The notes under the pieces are model-generated. The model saw nothing but the letters and a program-made list of their open reading frames with translations. It did not search any database and was not told the origin of the DNA. Positions 35,660-44,758 of a stretch of DNA of 64,000 nucleotides are shown here, piece by piece (within the stretch, counting starts at the first letter, position 1; the number at the start of each line of letters is the position of its first letter). The stretch is from contig JAGAFR010000016.1 of assembly GCA_017612555.1 (NCBI GenBank), forward strand, positions 1-64,000, read 5' to 3'. Made by a program: the position numbers and the translations under genes. The stretch is from Lachnospiraceae bacterium (lineage in GTDB: Bacteria; Bacillota; Clostridia; Lachnospirales; Lachnospiraceae).

Positions 35660-36952
35660 TTATACTATAACCCTGTCTCGTCCGCCCTGTTTGCCGTCGT
35701 ACAGCTTGTCATCTGCCTCACGGATGAGATGGTTGATAGCAATACCGTCTCTCTTCTGTGCGGCACCGAATGTCATCGTTACCTTGTGTATCTGCCCGTT
35801 ATATTCGACATCCTTGTCATGAAGAGCCTGACGTATCAGCATCAGGTTGTCATACGCCTCGTGGATATCGATATTGACGTATACGATCAGGAATTCTTCT
35901 CCGCCCCATCTGGCAACGAATCCCTCGCGTCTGTTCATGCTGTCGTTGAGAAGATGTGCGACCTCGCGGAGCACCACATCTCCGCACTCATGTCCGAATG
36001 TATCGTTGAAGTTCTTGAAATGGTCTATATCACCGATGGCAACGCAGTACTTAACGCCGCTGTCTTCAATCTCGTCTATCCTCTTTTCGGCGCTTCTCCT
36101 GTTAAACAGTCCCGTCAGAACATCACGCTCGATAAGGCGTCGCAGCGATATCTGGAGATTGCTCATGTTCCTTCCCATCTCTCCCAGTTCATCTTCTCTT
36201 TGTGCCACGCTCGCATCAAGCTTGGCGTCGAGTCTGTTTTCGGAAAGCTGCTTCATGAAATCAAGCATGTGCTTGACGACTATGACGAGCTTGTTCGCAA
36301 AGATCATTATGAAAAATGATGTGACGGCTATCGTACCGAACATGATCACAAGATTCTTAAGGACCGATCTGGTGATGCTCTCGGTCAGATCAGTGATAGG
36401 CTTTGCGACACCGATCATGCCGACACATTCAGTATTATCGGCTGACATGATCGGAGCATAATATCCGTAATAATCAACCGTGCCGATGGCTACATTGTCA
36501 TAAAACATCGGCTGCTGTCCGTAGAAGACATCATCCACTATCCTGCCGCTCGCAACAGTCATGATCATACGGTTACCTTCCTCATCACGAAGCGTCGTGA
36601 TAAGCCTGGTGTCATATGAAAAGATCGATATCTCCAGTCGGCTCCCGTCTTCGATCCCGTCTATAAGTTCGTATTCTCCGGTTATGACCGAATCACCTTT
36701 GTAGAGCTTTATCGCATCATCCTCTACGGTCACCTTGTATTCGCCCGGATACTTCACATCGTATGCTTTGAGAACCGCAAGTGCGACATTGCGGAGATTG
36801 TCTTCGGCTTCCGATGTCATCGCCATCCTGACTGATTCGGAGCACACGATCATCATGATGATGCTGCATATAATGAGCGGTACAAGCGTCATCATCATGA
36901 ATTCAACGTAGAACGATCTGTTTCCTTTTTTTGCCACTCTGGCAAGCTTCAT
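35660..36952 (-). CDS. Membrane diguanylate cyclase (GGDEF) with extracytoplasmic sensor
   Basis: 430 residues: a membrane helix at about 18-38, an extracytoplasmic Cache-like sensor (about 40-195, with YGYYAPIMSAD and CVGMIGVAKP), a second helix at ~203-225, a HAMP-like linker, and a GGDEF domain from about 265 (LTGLFNRRSAEKRI, DIDHFKNFNDTFGHECGD). The active-site signature is WGGEEF, so cyclic-di-GMP synthesis is expected. The inhibitory RxxD site five residues before GGEEF is absent, so product inhibition there is unlikely. ATGA overlap with the PHP gene upstream shows translational coupling. It may modulate motility versus surface attachment, relevant to the flagellin and adhesins nearby, but that is inference. 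Confidence 0.9.
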   Translation of the reverse strand: MKLARVAKKGNRSFYVEFMMMTLVPLIICSIIMMIVCSESVRMAMTSEAEDNLRNVALAVLKAYDVKYPGEYKVTVEDDAIKLYKGDSVITGEYELIDGIEDGSRLEISIFSYDTRLITTLRDEEGNRMIMTVASGRIVDDVFYGQQPMFYDNVAIGTVDYYGYYAPIMSADNTECVGMIGVAKPITDLTESITRSVLKNLVIMFGTIAVTSFFIMIFANKLVIVVKHMLDFMKQLSENRLDAKLDASVAQREDELGEMGRNMSNLQISLRRLIERDVLTGLFNRRSAEKRIDEIEDSGVKYCVAIGDIDHFKNFNDTFGHECGDVVLREVAHLLNDSMNRREGFVARWGGEEFLIVYVNIDIHEAYDNLMLIRQALHDKDVEYNGQIHKVTMTFGAAQKRDGIAINHLIREADDKLYDGKQGGRDRVIV

Positions 36953-37707
36953 AACTGTCCTCCGCGCACGTCATATATCCTCACGCCGTCGGTAACTCTG
37001 TAATCTGCTTTCGCATCTTTTAATTTTACCACAAAATCATGTATATCGGAAAGCCTCGTCTTAAATGCCGTTCCTCCCCCCACAAGATCTGTGGAATGTG
37101 AGTCACTTCCTCCCGTAATGAACACCCCGAGTTCCTGCGCATATTCCAAGGCTTTTTCATTGAACCTGATATTTTCAGCCGGGGCGTAAGGCGCGGTATG
37201 CGCGGCATTTATCGCCTCCACTCCGTCTATATATTCGGGAAACAAACGTATCTCGCTGATATAGCATGCCTCTCTGAAAGGATGTGCATGCACCACGATA
37301 CCGCCTCCGGAGTGTACTATATCAAACTGCTCGGCAACACATGCATCCCGAAGTTCGGGATGCTCATACATCCATTCGATATCAAGACCGTATATCAAAA
37401 ACTCCGTACCTCTGTACCCTGCCTCATATCCGGGAAAGACCTGAAAATCATTCTTATCTCCCCACTTCCTGGCGGTGTAATAAGGTGCAAAGAATCCGTC
37501 CAGAAAATCATGCCATGACAGTTTCCTGTCTATCGCTGTATTACCACCCCAGTTATGATTGGTAAGTATCATCCCCGTATATCCGAACTTCTTATGTGCA
37601 GCTGCCATCTCTACCGCGGAGCTTACAGCACAAGCGCTCGATTCCTTTGAATGGACGTGTGTCTCATACAGATACGGATAACCGTCGATACCTGCAAAAT
37701 GTCTCAT
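36949..37707 (-). CDS. PHP-domain phosphoesterase-like protein
   Basis: 252 residues with the four PHP metal motifs: ETHVHSKESSAC (HxH, about residue 15), TNHNWGG (about 49), a Glu in PGYEAGYRGTEFLIYG, HAHPF (about 140), and GSDSHS (about 199). Single-domain PHP proteins of this size include histidinol phosphatase-like and nucleotide or phosphate-ester hydrolases; the substrate is unknown here. It is coupled by ATGA overlap to the diguanylate cyclase and follows the GH26-like gene by 2 bases, so the three are one transcription unit. Confidence 0.82.
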   Translation of the reverse strand: MRHFAGIDGYPYLYETHVHSKESSACAVSSAVEMAAAHKKFGYTGMILTNHNWGGNTAIDRKLSWHDFLDGFFAPYYTARKWGDKNDFQVFPGYEAGYRGTEFLIYGLDIEWMYEHPELRDACVAEQFDIVHSGGGIVVHAHPFREACYISEIRLFPEYIDGVEAINAAHTAPYAPAENIRFNEKALEYAQELGVFITGGSDSHSTDLVGGGTAFKTRLSDIHDFVVKLKDAKADYRVTDGVRIYDVRGGQL

Positions 37708-37709
37708 CG

Positions 37710-39134
37710 TTAAAAAAGATCGTACGGAACTTCATACCTGATGCGAAATTCCGGCTCTTCCTCCATTACAAAATAGGCGTTGATATTCCAGTCATCATTT
37801 TCACCTTCATGATTTTCTCCGTCAGGACACGTTGCAAATATCCTGATGGGAATATCGCAGGAACCGGTTATGGGATGATCGAAAAATGCACTCATAAGGT
37901 CTATAGTGGTGGCCTGCGGCGACTTGTAAAACCATTTCCCGTTAAACTCTATCATAAGGCTTAAGTTCTCATGGCATATCATCTCGCAGAACTGCGGCAT
38001 GCCGGTAAACGACAGCTGTATCTCTATCCCGTCCGCATCCTCGCTTCCGCCCCAGCGAAGCTTTGCCGGAAACGACACCTGTTGTCCGGTCTCAAATCCC
38101 GGTGAAAAATAAGGGTCCGATAACACCTTCAGATAGCCGTCCATGAGAGGCTGCCTGATACCGACAGTCGGTTCATTGGGGTTTTGTCTCTCAAGTCCCA
38201 GCCTTCCCCTGTCCCTGAACTGGTACATCGATATCCCGGCTATCGGTGCATTGTTTTTCTTCACAAGATCATAATATGCGAGCACCGGCTCCTGCTGCCT
38301 GAGCGGACCCGTCACGTCACCGTCCGCGTTCAGCTCGGCCTGGATAAAAGGTTTGCTGCCGAATCGCTTTGACAGCCTTTCGTATGTCTCTGCATAGCTG
38401 TTAAATACTTCCTCGACAGGGTCCCGGGTGAACTTTCCGGTTTCATCCGCGTTACCGTACGGCCAGCCGTAGTGAAGCGCCAGGTACTTATCCGCAGACC
38501 ACACATCCGCGGCCATGTATGCCTTTGCAAACGTATCCTCAAGTTCGACCTTGCGCTGCCCGTTTTCATCCGTTTCGTCGCAGACAAGGCCTGCGCAGAA
38601 GACTGTTCTTACGTTCGGTGCTTCTGCCTTTATTATACCCGCAAAGCGCACAAAAAAATCAGCGATCTCATCATATGAGAATCGCCTGTTATGGGTAAAC
38701 CAGTTCCCGTTGCATTCGTGGTTGATCCTAAGCATCACTCTTCCGAATGTCGACAGTTTCCTTGCGATGGCCCTAAGGCGGTCATCGTCAAGTGAACAGT
38801 CCATCGTAATGGTTAACATAACATCCTGCCCATGGCGCCTGATGTCTCTCATCTGCTCAAACTGCTCCCCGTCTTCACAAAATGGAAAGTAGTCATCGTA
38901 CGGATAGTCCCACGCAAAGCTGACATCCATATCCGCACAGGCCTCTGAAATGCGCTTCGGCCACTCCTTGTCATTCGGATAATATGTATACATTATGTTA
39001 ACCGCTCTGTGAGGACGCCCGAGTACGTTCAGGACGTATTCCTGACATACATATTCTCCTCTTTCACTCCCGTCTCCAAGGTCGAGAGCACATTGGGCGG
39101 GAAGGAGATGCACTTGTTTCACGGTATTTTCCAC
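37710..39134 (-). CDS. GH26-like TIM-barrel protein, cytoplasmic
   Basis: 474 residues; GTG start at 39134, GGAGG ten bases upstream; an ATG nearer gives a 25-codon frame. The first ~330 residues look like a (beta/alpha)8 barrel. RINHECNGNWF (Glu about 142) resembles the acid/base motif of glycoside hydrolase family 26, and KPFIQAELNADG (Glu about 255) would be the nucleophile. The C-terminal ~120 residues form a beta domain of unknown type. It has no signal peptide, so a secreted mannanase is unlikely; an intracellular glycosidase or a catalytically altered relative is more plausible. It follows polC by 22 bases. The family call is by motif only. Confidence 0.55.
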   Translation of the reverse strand: MENTVKQVHLLPAQCALDLGDGSERGEYVCQEYVLNVLGRPHRAVNIMYTYYPNDKEWPKRISEACADMDVSFAWDYPYDDYFPFCEDGEQFEQMRDIRRHGQDVMLTITMDCSLDDDRLRAIARKLSTFGRVMLRINHECNGNWFTHNRRFSYDEIADFFVRFAGIIKAEAPNVRTVFCAGLVCDETDENGQRKVELEDTFAKAYMAADVWSADKYLALHYGWPYGNADETGKFTRDPVEEVFNSYAETYERLSKRFGSKPFIQAELNADGDVTGPLRQQEPVLAYYDLVKKNNAPIAGISMYQFRDRGRLGLERQNPNEPTVGIRQPLMDGYLKVLSDPYFSPGFETGQQVSFPAKLRWGGSEDADGIEIQLSFTGMPQFCEMICHENLSLMIEFNGKWFYKSPQATTIDLMSAFFDHPITGSCDIPIRIFATCPDGENHEGENDDWNINAYFVMEEEPEFRIRYEVPYDLF

Positions 39135-39156
39135 TTAGCATGTTCCTCCTATGAGA

Positions 39157-42100
39157 TCAAACTATATCAAACAATGACAACTGATTCGACTCCGGCAGGT
39201 GCGACAGGAGTCCAAGCTCTACCATATGGTCTATGACGCTTCTTGATACGCGTGCACGCTGCTGAAAATCATCAAGCGACAGGAACTCTCCGTCCTTTGC
39301 GGCTTCCGCAACCTGATCCGCCGCCTTGTCTCCGAGTCCGTCAATACAGTCAAGACGCGGCATTATCTTGCCGTCCACTATGGTGCAATGGTGCGGCTTG
39401 GCCTTGAATATATCTATCGGCGTGAATTCATACCCGCGCGCATACATCTCTTCCGCGATCTTCAGATCCTTGAGAGTGTTTTCCTGTTTGGCAGTAAACT
39501 TGACTCCCTGATCCGAGGACAGCTTCCTGTACATCTTGATCTCTTCATCAAGAACGCCGCGCCCCAGACACATCGTCTCATATGAAAAAGCCGAAGCACG
39601 TATTGAAAAATATGCCGCATAATACTCAAGCGGGTAATTGATCTTGTAATAGGCGATACGCCATGCCATCATAACGTACGCCGCAGCGTGGGCTTTCGGG
39701 AACATGTACTTGATCTGCTCACACGACCATGCGTACCACTCGGGCACACCGTGATCGAGCATGTCCTGTTTCCACTCGGGCCATTCGGCGCACTTGCCCT
39801 TTGCAACGGTACCTTTTCTTACCTTCTCCATTATATTGAATGCGCGCGAGCTCTCAACCCCCATGTTGATCAGATATGTCATGATATCGTCTCTTGTACA
39901 TATCGCAGTGGATATCGTAGCCTTTCCCTCGGCGATAACAGTCTGCGCATTGTTGAGCCACACATCGGTCCCGTGGGACAGGCCCGATATCCTGACCAGA
40001 TCCGAGAATGCTTCCGGCTTCGTATCTATGAGCATCTGTATGACAAAATCCGTTCCAAATTCAGGTATTCCAAGACACCCTAACTGACAGCCACCAATAT
40101 CTTCGGGCGTGATCCCAAGCGCCTCTGTCGACTTGAAGATGCTCATGACTTTCTGATCATCGAGCGCTACAGATGTCGGATCGGTTCCGGTCAGATCCTG
40201 CAGCATCCTTATCATCGTCGGATCATCGTGCCCGAGTATATCGAGCTTTAACAGATTGTGATCGATCGAATGATAATCAAAATGCGTTGTGACGATGTCC
40301 GTATCCATGTCATCAGCGGGATGCTGTATCGGGGTGAAAGTATCGATATCCTCGCCCTTCGGAAGAACGATGATACCACCCGGATGCTGTCCGGTCGTAC
40401 GTCTTACACCGGTACATCCTTTTGACAGTCTGTCTATCTCGCACGGTCTCTTGTTCTCGTGCCGTTCCTCAAAATACTTCTTCACATAGCCGTAGGCTGT
40501 CTTGTCCGCGATAGTACCGATCGTGCCCGCACGAAAAGTCTGCCCTGTACCGAATATGACCTCCGTATACTTGTGGGCCCTCGACTGGTATTCTCCGGAA
40601 AAGTTAAGGTCTATATCAGGCTCTTTGTCTCCTTTGAATCCTAGGAAGGTCTCAAACGGGATGTCGAATCCGTCCTTTTTGAGCGCAGCTCCGCACACGG
40701 GACACGCTTTGTTCGGCATGTCGCACCCGGCTCTTCCTGCGTATGCTCTTACCTCATCCGATTCAAAATCACTGTAATGACAGCTGCTGCAATAATAGTG
40801 CGGAGGCAGCGGATTGACTTCGGTTATCCCGGCCATGGTCGCCACAAATGACGAGCCCACAGATCCTCGCGAGCCCACGAGATATCCGTCCTCATTTGAT
40901 TTCCACACGAGCTTTTGCGCGATTATGTACATGACCGCAAATCCGTTTGATATGATGGAATGAAGCTCCTTATCAAGCCTGCTGCTCACCTGAGGCGGCA
41001 GGTCGTCTCCGTAGATCTGCCTTGCCTTTTTATAGCATATATCCGTAAGTGTCTTGTCCGAATCTTCAATGACGGGCGGGCACTTGTCCGGACGGACCGG
41101 CTCTATGTACTCTATCATATCCGCGATCTTGCGGGTATTTGTCACGACCACTTCATACGCTTTGTCAAATCCGAGATAATCGAACTCCGCCAGCATCTCC
41201 TCTGTTGTGCGAAGATAGAGCGGTGCCTGCATATCCGCATCCTTAAATCCTTTACCTGCCATAAGGACGCGTCTGTACACCTCATCCTCGGGATCGAGAA
41301 AATGAACATCACACGTTGCGACGACCGGCTTACCGAGCCTGTCACCGAGTTCTATTATCTTCCTGTTTATGTCCTCGAGATCCTTCTCGCTGTTAATATC
41401 CTCAAATCTGTCCTCTCTTATCATGAACTCATTGTTGCCGTTGGGCTGGATCTCAAGATAATCGTAGAACTTTGCTATCCTTACCAGTTCGTCCTCACTC
41501 TTTTTACCGATGATGGCCTGGTACAGTTCTCCCTGCTCGCAGGCAGAGCCGATGATGAGTCCCTCCCTGTGCTTTTCTATGAGGCTCTTCGGGATCCGGG
41601 CGTGCTTATGGAAAAACCTGATATGCGAAAGCGACACGAGCTTGTACAGATTGACCCGTCCGGTCTCATTGGCTGCAAGCAGTATTATATGGTTACTCGG
41701 CGACTTTCTTATCTTCTCATCGGAACTTGCGCTAAGGTCGTTAAGGCCCGACAGCGTCTCAACTCCCTTGTCCTTAAGTCTGCCCAACAGCTTCAGGAAG
41801 ATGTGAGCGGTCGCCTCGGCATCATCCACCGCACGGTGGTGATTTTCAAGCGAGACCTTGAAGAACTTGCACAGATTATCAAGGCCGAACCTTGCGATCT
41901 CCGGAACCAGCAGCCTTGCCATTCCGAGTGTATCTACATAGCTGTACTCTCTCTTTATCCCTCCGGCTTCTTCCTTCGCTTCTATAAATCCCATGTCGAA
42001 CGAGGCATTGTGCGCAACATATACCGCATTTCCCACAAAATCACGGAACTGCGCCAGTGCATCATTGATAAACGGCGCATCTTCCACCATCCTGTCGGTT

Positions 42101-43671
42101 ATCCCGGTCAGTTTTTCTATCCTGTGAGGGATAGGCTCCTTTGGATTTACGAACGTCGAAAACCTGTCGGTTATCTTTCCCGCGCTTATCTTTACGGCAC
42201 CTATCTCGATGATGTTGTTATCCGTCGGAGAAAATCCGGTCGTCTCGATATCGAACACGACGAACTCATCTTCCGTCGTATGCTCTCCGGGATTTACAAC
42301 GACAGCCTTCGTGTCATCGACGACATAGCCTTCCATTCCGTATATGATCTTGATATCGTCTATCTTCTTGTCCCGGAGATGATGGAAGGCTTCCGTGAAC
42401 GCCTGAACGACACCGTGATCGGTGACCGCGATCGCATCATGTCCCCATGATCTGGCACGGTCGATGATATCGGATACCGCAGACACCCCGTCCATATCGC
42501 TCATCTTCGTATGACAGTGAAGCTCCACACGCTTTACCGATTCGTTGTCATACCGCTTTGTCCTGAAATCCTCAGCTTTTCTGATACCGCCTATATAACC
42601 CAGTGACAGGTCGCCGGTCCTTGAATCGATCCCCGTCGAACCCTTTATGATGATAAAACAGTTCTCCTTAAGATACTCAAACAGTCTCTCCTGCTGGTCT
42701 TCCTTCGGGAATATCTTGACACTTATGGAATCCGTAAAATCGGTGATATCGAACAGTACCATCTTCTTGCCGGTCCTTGTATCCCTTATATCAAGGTTCA
42801 TGACCTGACCTCTTACAACAACGGTTCCGATATCCCCGTCTATATCGCAGATACTTATGGGCTCTTCCGTAAAATCCCTTCCGAATATGACATCCGGATT
42901 GGCCGGCATCTTTCTCGAACGGTAATTGACTTTCTCGGTCGATGACGGTTTCGATGACGGTTTTGCAGCTGTCTCGGCGGCAGGCCTTACAGGTGTCTTC
43001 GGCTCCTGCTCCTGCTCTGTCTCCGCATCCTGCGCTTCTTCAGATCCTTCCCCGCCTTCGGTCTTCATTTCGACAAAATCATCCCGGTCTTCATCGGACG
43101 ACTCACTGTAGATCCTCTTGATCTGCTCCTGCATCAGTTCCTTCGAATGCGCAAAGCTCTTCCGTGTTTCCTTTTCCTTAAACGAGACGGTCAATCTGAA
43201 ATTCTTCCCGAACCTGATATTAACGGCATGCTCGATAAAATCAAGTATCTCCTCGGACATATCCCTTGCTATGACCCTGTCCTCAAGTATGAGTTCGATC
43301 GAATCTTCATCCGGGAATTTCCAATCGGCGTGAGCAAGAAGATCCACCCATGCCGGATTGATCCTTTCGGCCTCAGACATAAGGCTGCCCCGGTATTGCT
43401 TGATCAGTGAGGACGACGTATGAGTCGTGCCCGTGTATTTTTCATATATCCTGACCCTTACCGGCGAAGCCGAAAAATACTGGCGGCCTATCTCCTGCTC
43501 CATCGCATATATCCGGTCCTTCGGAACTATGTAGTCGCTTGTCAGATATATGTTGAGTTTATCGCGACGTGAAGAAGAGACCAACCTGGTCACTTTGGTC
43601 TCTTCAAGTAATTCTCTGTCATCATCGGATACTACGAGAGTGTTAAAAACATCAAAAAACTTCTTTTCCAT
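39157..43671 (-). CDS. polC: DNA polymerase III alpha subunit, Gram-positive PolC type
   Basis: 1504 residues, a normal PolC length. Order: N-terminal domain, an acidic Glu-rich linker (about 205-245), OB fold (about 275-375), PHP (HCHTKMSDMDG, about 380), inserted DEDD 3'-5' exonuclease (FVVFDIETTGFSPTDN, about 465; YVAHNASFDMGF), palm/fingers (SRGSVGSSFVATMAG, DIDLNFSGEYQ), and a CxxC-CxxC zinc-like element (YCSSCHYS...CPVCGAAL, about 985-1025). It is the replicative polymerase of low-GC Gram-positives. The ATG overlaps the ispG stop (TAATG), as in the conserved clostridial order ispG-polC. The long reverse frame at 40960-42450 is a shadow. Confidence 0.98.
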   Translation of the reverse strand: MEKKFFDVFNTLVVSDDDRELLEETKVTRLVSSSRRDKLNIYLTSDYIVPKDRIYAMEQEIGRQYFSASPVRVRIYEKYTGTTHTSSSLIKQYRGSLMSEAERINPAWVDLLAHADWKFPDEDSIELILEDRVIARDMSEEILDFIEHAVNIRFGKNFRLTVSFKEKETRKSFAHSKELMQEQIKRIYSESSDEDRDDFVEMKTEGGEGSEEAQDAETEQEQEPKTPVRPAAETAAKPSSKPSSTEKVNYRSRKMPANPDVIFGRDFTEEPISICDIDGDIGTVVVRGQVMNLDIRDTRTGKKMVLFDITDFTDSISVKIFPKEDQQERLFEYLKENCFIIIKGSTGIDSRTGDLSLGYIGGIRKAEDFRTKRYDNESVKRVELHCHTKMSDMDGVSAVSDIIDRARSWGHDAIAVTDHGVVQAFTEAFHHLRDKKIDDIKIIYGMEGYVVDDTKAVVVNPGEHTTEDEFVVFDIETTGFSPTDNNIIEIGAVKISAGKITDRFSTFVNPKEPIPHRIEKLTGITDRMVEDAPFINDALAQFRDFVGNAVYVAHNASFDMGFIEAKEEAGGIKREYSYVDTLGMARLLVPEIARFGLDNLCKFFKVSLENHHRAVDDAEATAHIFLKLLGRLKDKGVETLSGLNDLSASSDEKIRKSPSNHIILLAANETGRVNLYKLVSLSHIRFFHKHARIPKSLIEKHREGLIIGSACEQGELYQAIIGKKSEDELVRIAKFYDYLEIQPNGNNEFMIREDRFEDINSEKDLEDINRKIIELGDRLGKPVVATCDVHFLDPEDEVYRRVLMAGKGFKDADMQAPLYLRTTEEMLAEFDYLGFDKAYEVVVTNTRKIADMIEYIEPVRPDKCPPVIEDSDKTLTDICYKKARQIYGDDLPPQVSSRLDKELHSIISNGFAVMYIIAQKLVWKSNEDGYLVGSRGSVGSSFVATMAGITEVNPLPPHYYCSSCHYSDFESDEVRAYAGRAGCDMPNKACPVCGAALKKDGFDIPFETFLGFKGDKEPDIDLNFSGEYQSRAHKYTEVIFGTGQTFRAGTIGTIADKTAYGYVKKYFEERHENKRPCEIDRLSKGCTGVRRTTGQHPGGIIVLPKGEDIDTFTPIQHPADDMDTDIVTTHFDYHSIDHNLLKLDILGHDDPTMIRMLQDLTGTDPTSVALDDQKVMSIFKSTEALGITPEDIGGCQLGCLGIPEFGTDFVIQMLIDTKPEAFSDLVRISGLSHGTDVWLNNAQTVIAEGKATISTAICTRDDIMTYLINMGVESSRAFNIMEKVRKGTVAKGKCAEWPEWKQDMLDHGVPEWYAWSCEQIKYMFPKAHAAAYVMMAWRIAYYKINYPLEYYAAYFSIRASAFSYETMCLGRGVLDEEIKMYRKLSSDQGVKFTAKQENTLKDLKIAEEMYARGYEFTPIDIFKAKPHHCTIVDGKIMPRLDCIDGLGDKAADQVAEAAKDGEFLSLDDFQQRARVSRSVIDHMVELGLLSHLPESNQLSLFDIV

Positions 43672-44726
43672 TACATATTCCAGTTATCGAGTTCATATTT
43701 AAGGGCAGGCAGCAGTTCGCTCTCGGGGATCTTCCTTATGACTTCTCCCTTTTTGATAAGAAGCCCTTCCCCGTGACCTCCCGCGATGCCTATATCGGCT
43801 TCTCTTGCCTCACCGGGTCCGTTGACCACGCACCCCATGACAGCCACTTTTATATCAAGATCATAGCCTGCTGCCAGCTTCTCCACATCATTTGCCAGAG
43901 ATATAAGGTCTATGTCGGTTCTGCCGCAGGTAGGGCAGGATACAACATCTATCCCTCCCTTGCGAAGTCCCAGCGTCTTCAGGATGAGCTTTGCGGTCAC
44001 TACCTCTTCGACCGGGTCTCCGGAAAGCGATACCCTGACGGTATCCCCTATGCCTTTGTTCAGTATGATCCCGAGTCCCACCGATGACTTGATGTTCCCG
44101 CTGTGAAGCGTTCCCGATTCAGTAATGCCTACATGAAGCGGATACGGACATATCGGCGCGATCTCATCGTGTGCCTCGATCGACATCAGTACATTTGATG
44201 ATTTTATGGATACAACTATATTGTCATACCCGCAGTCCTCGATCATATGTACCTTGTCCATCGCGGATTCAACGATCCCCTTTGCGGTTACGCTTCCGTA
44301 TTTTTCCAGGATGTCCTTTTCAAGAGAACCGCTGTTGACGCCGACACGTATCGGGATACCGCGCTCCTTGGCGGCAGCTACGACTTCACTGAGCCGCTGC
44401 TTACCTCCGATGTTTCCGGGATTGATCCTGATCTTATCGGCACCGTTTTCTATGGCCGCTATTGCCATCTTGTAGTCAAAGTGAATATCAGCGACTATCG
44501 GGATGTCTATCTGCTTCCTGATCTGTGCTATGGCAGCTGCAGCCTCCGGAGTGGGTACCGTTGACCTTATGATGTCGCATCCGGCTGCCGTAAGAGCTCT
44601 TATCTGTCTGACGGTGGCTTCTGCATCCTCCGTTTTTGTATTTGTCATTGATTGGATCAGGATGGGATTTCCGCCTCCTATGACTTTGTTTCCTATCCTG
44701 ATGACCTTGGTATTGTCCCTGAACAT
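43671..44726 (-). CDS. ispG: 4-hydroxy-3-methylbut-2-enyl diphosphate synthase (IspG/GcpE)
   Basis: 351 residues from ATG 44726. The start is uncertain: a TTG at 44762 has AAGGGGAG ten bases upstream and would couple to the preceding gene by a 4-base overlap. IspG performs the penultimate step of the MEP isoprenoid pathway with a 4Fe-4S cluster. Visible features are GNKVIGGGNPILIQSMTNTK, the TIM-barrel HVGITESGT, and cluster cysteines in SCPTCGRTDIDL and GCVVNGPGEA. Another enzyme of the same pathway, dxr, is encoded at 51702-52868. The gene sits behind three non-housekeeping genes, whose transcript probably supplies it. Confidence 0.96.
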   Translation of the reverse strand: MFRDNTKVIRIGNKVIGGGNPILIQSMTNTKTEDAEATVRQIRALTAAGCDIIRSTVPTPEAAAAIAQIRKQIDIPIVADIHFDYKMAIAAIENGADKIRINPGNIGGKQRLSEVVAAAKERGIPIRVGVNSGSLEKDILEKYGSVTAKGIVESAMDKVHMIEDCGYDNIVVSIKSSNVLMSIEAHDEIAPICPYPLHVGITESGTLHSGNIKSSVGLGIILNKGIGDTVRVSLSGDPVEEVVTAKLILKTLGLRKGGIDVVSCPTCGRTDIDLISLANDVEKLAAGYDLDIKVAVMGCVVNGPGEAREADIGIAGGHGEGLLIKKGEVIRKIPESELLPALKYELDNWNM

Positions 44727-44758
44727 AATCTTAAGTTTACTTGGTCGCGAGCGAATAG

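Noticed and set aside
40960..42450. 496-codon plus-strand open frame opposite polC
   Set aside because: No ribosome site or domain pattern; it mirrors the PolC coding frame, whose motifs are complete.
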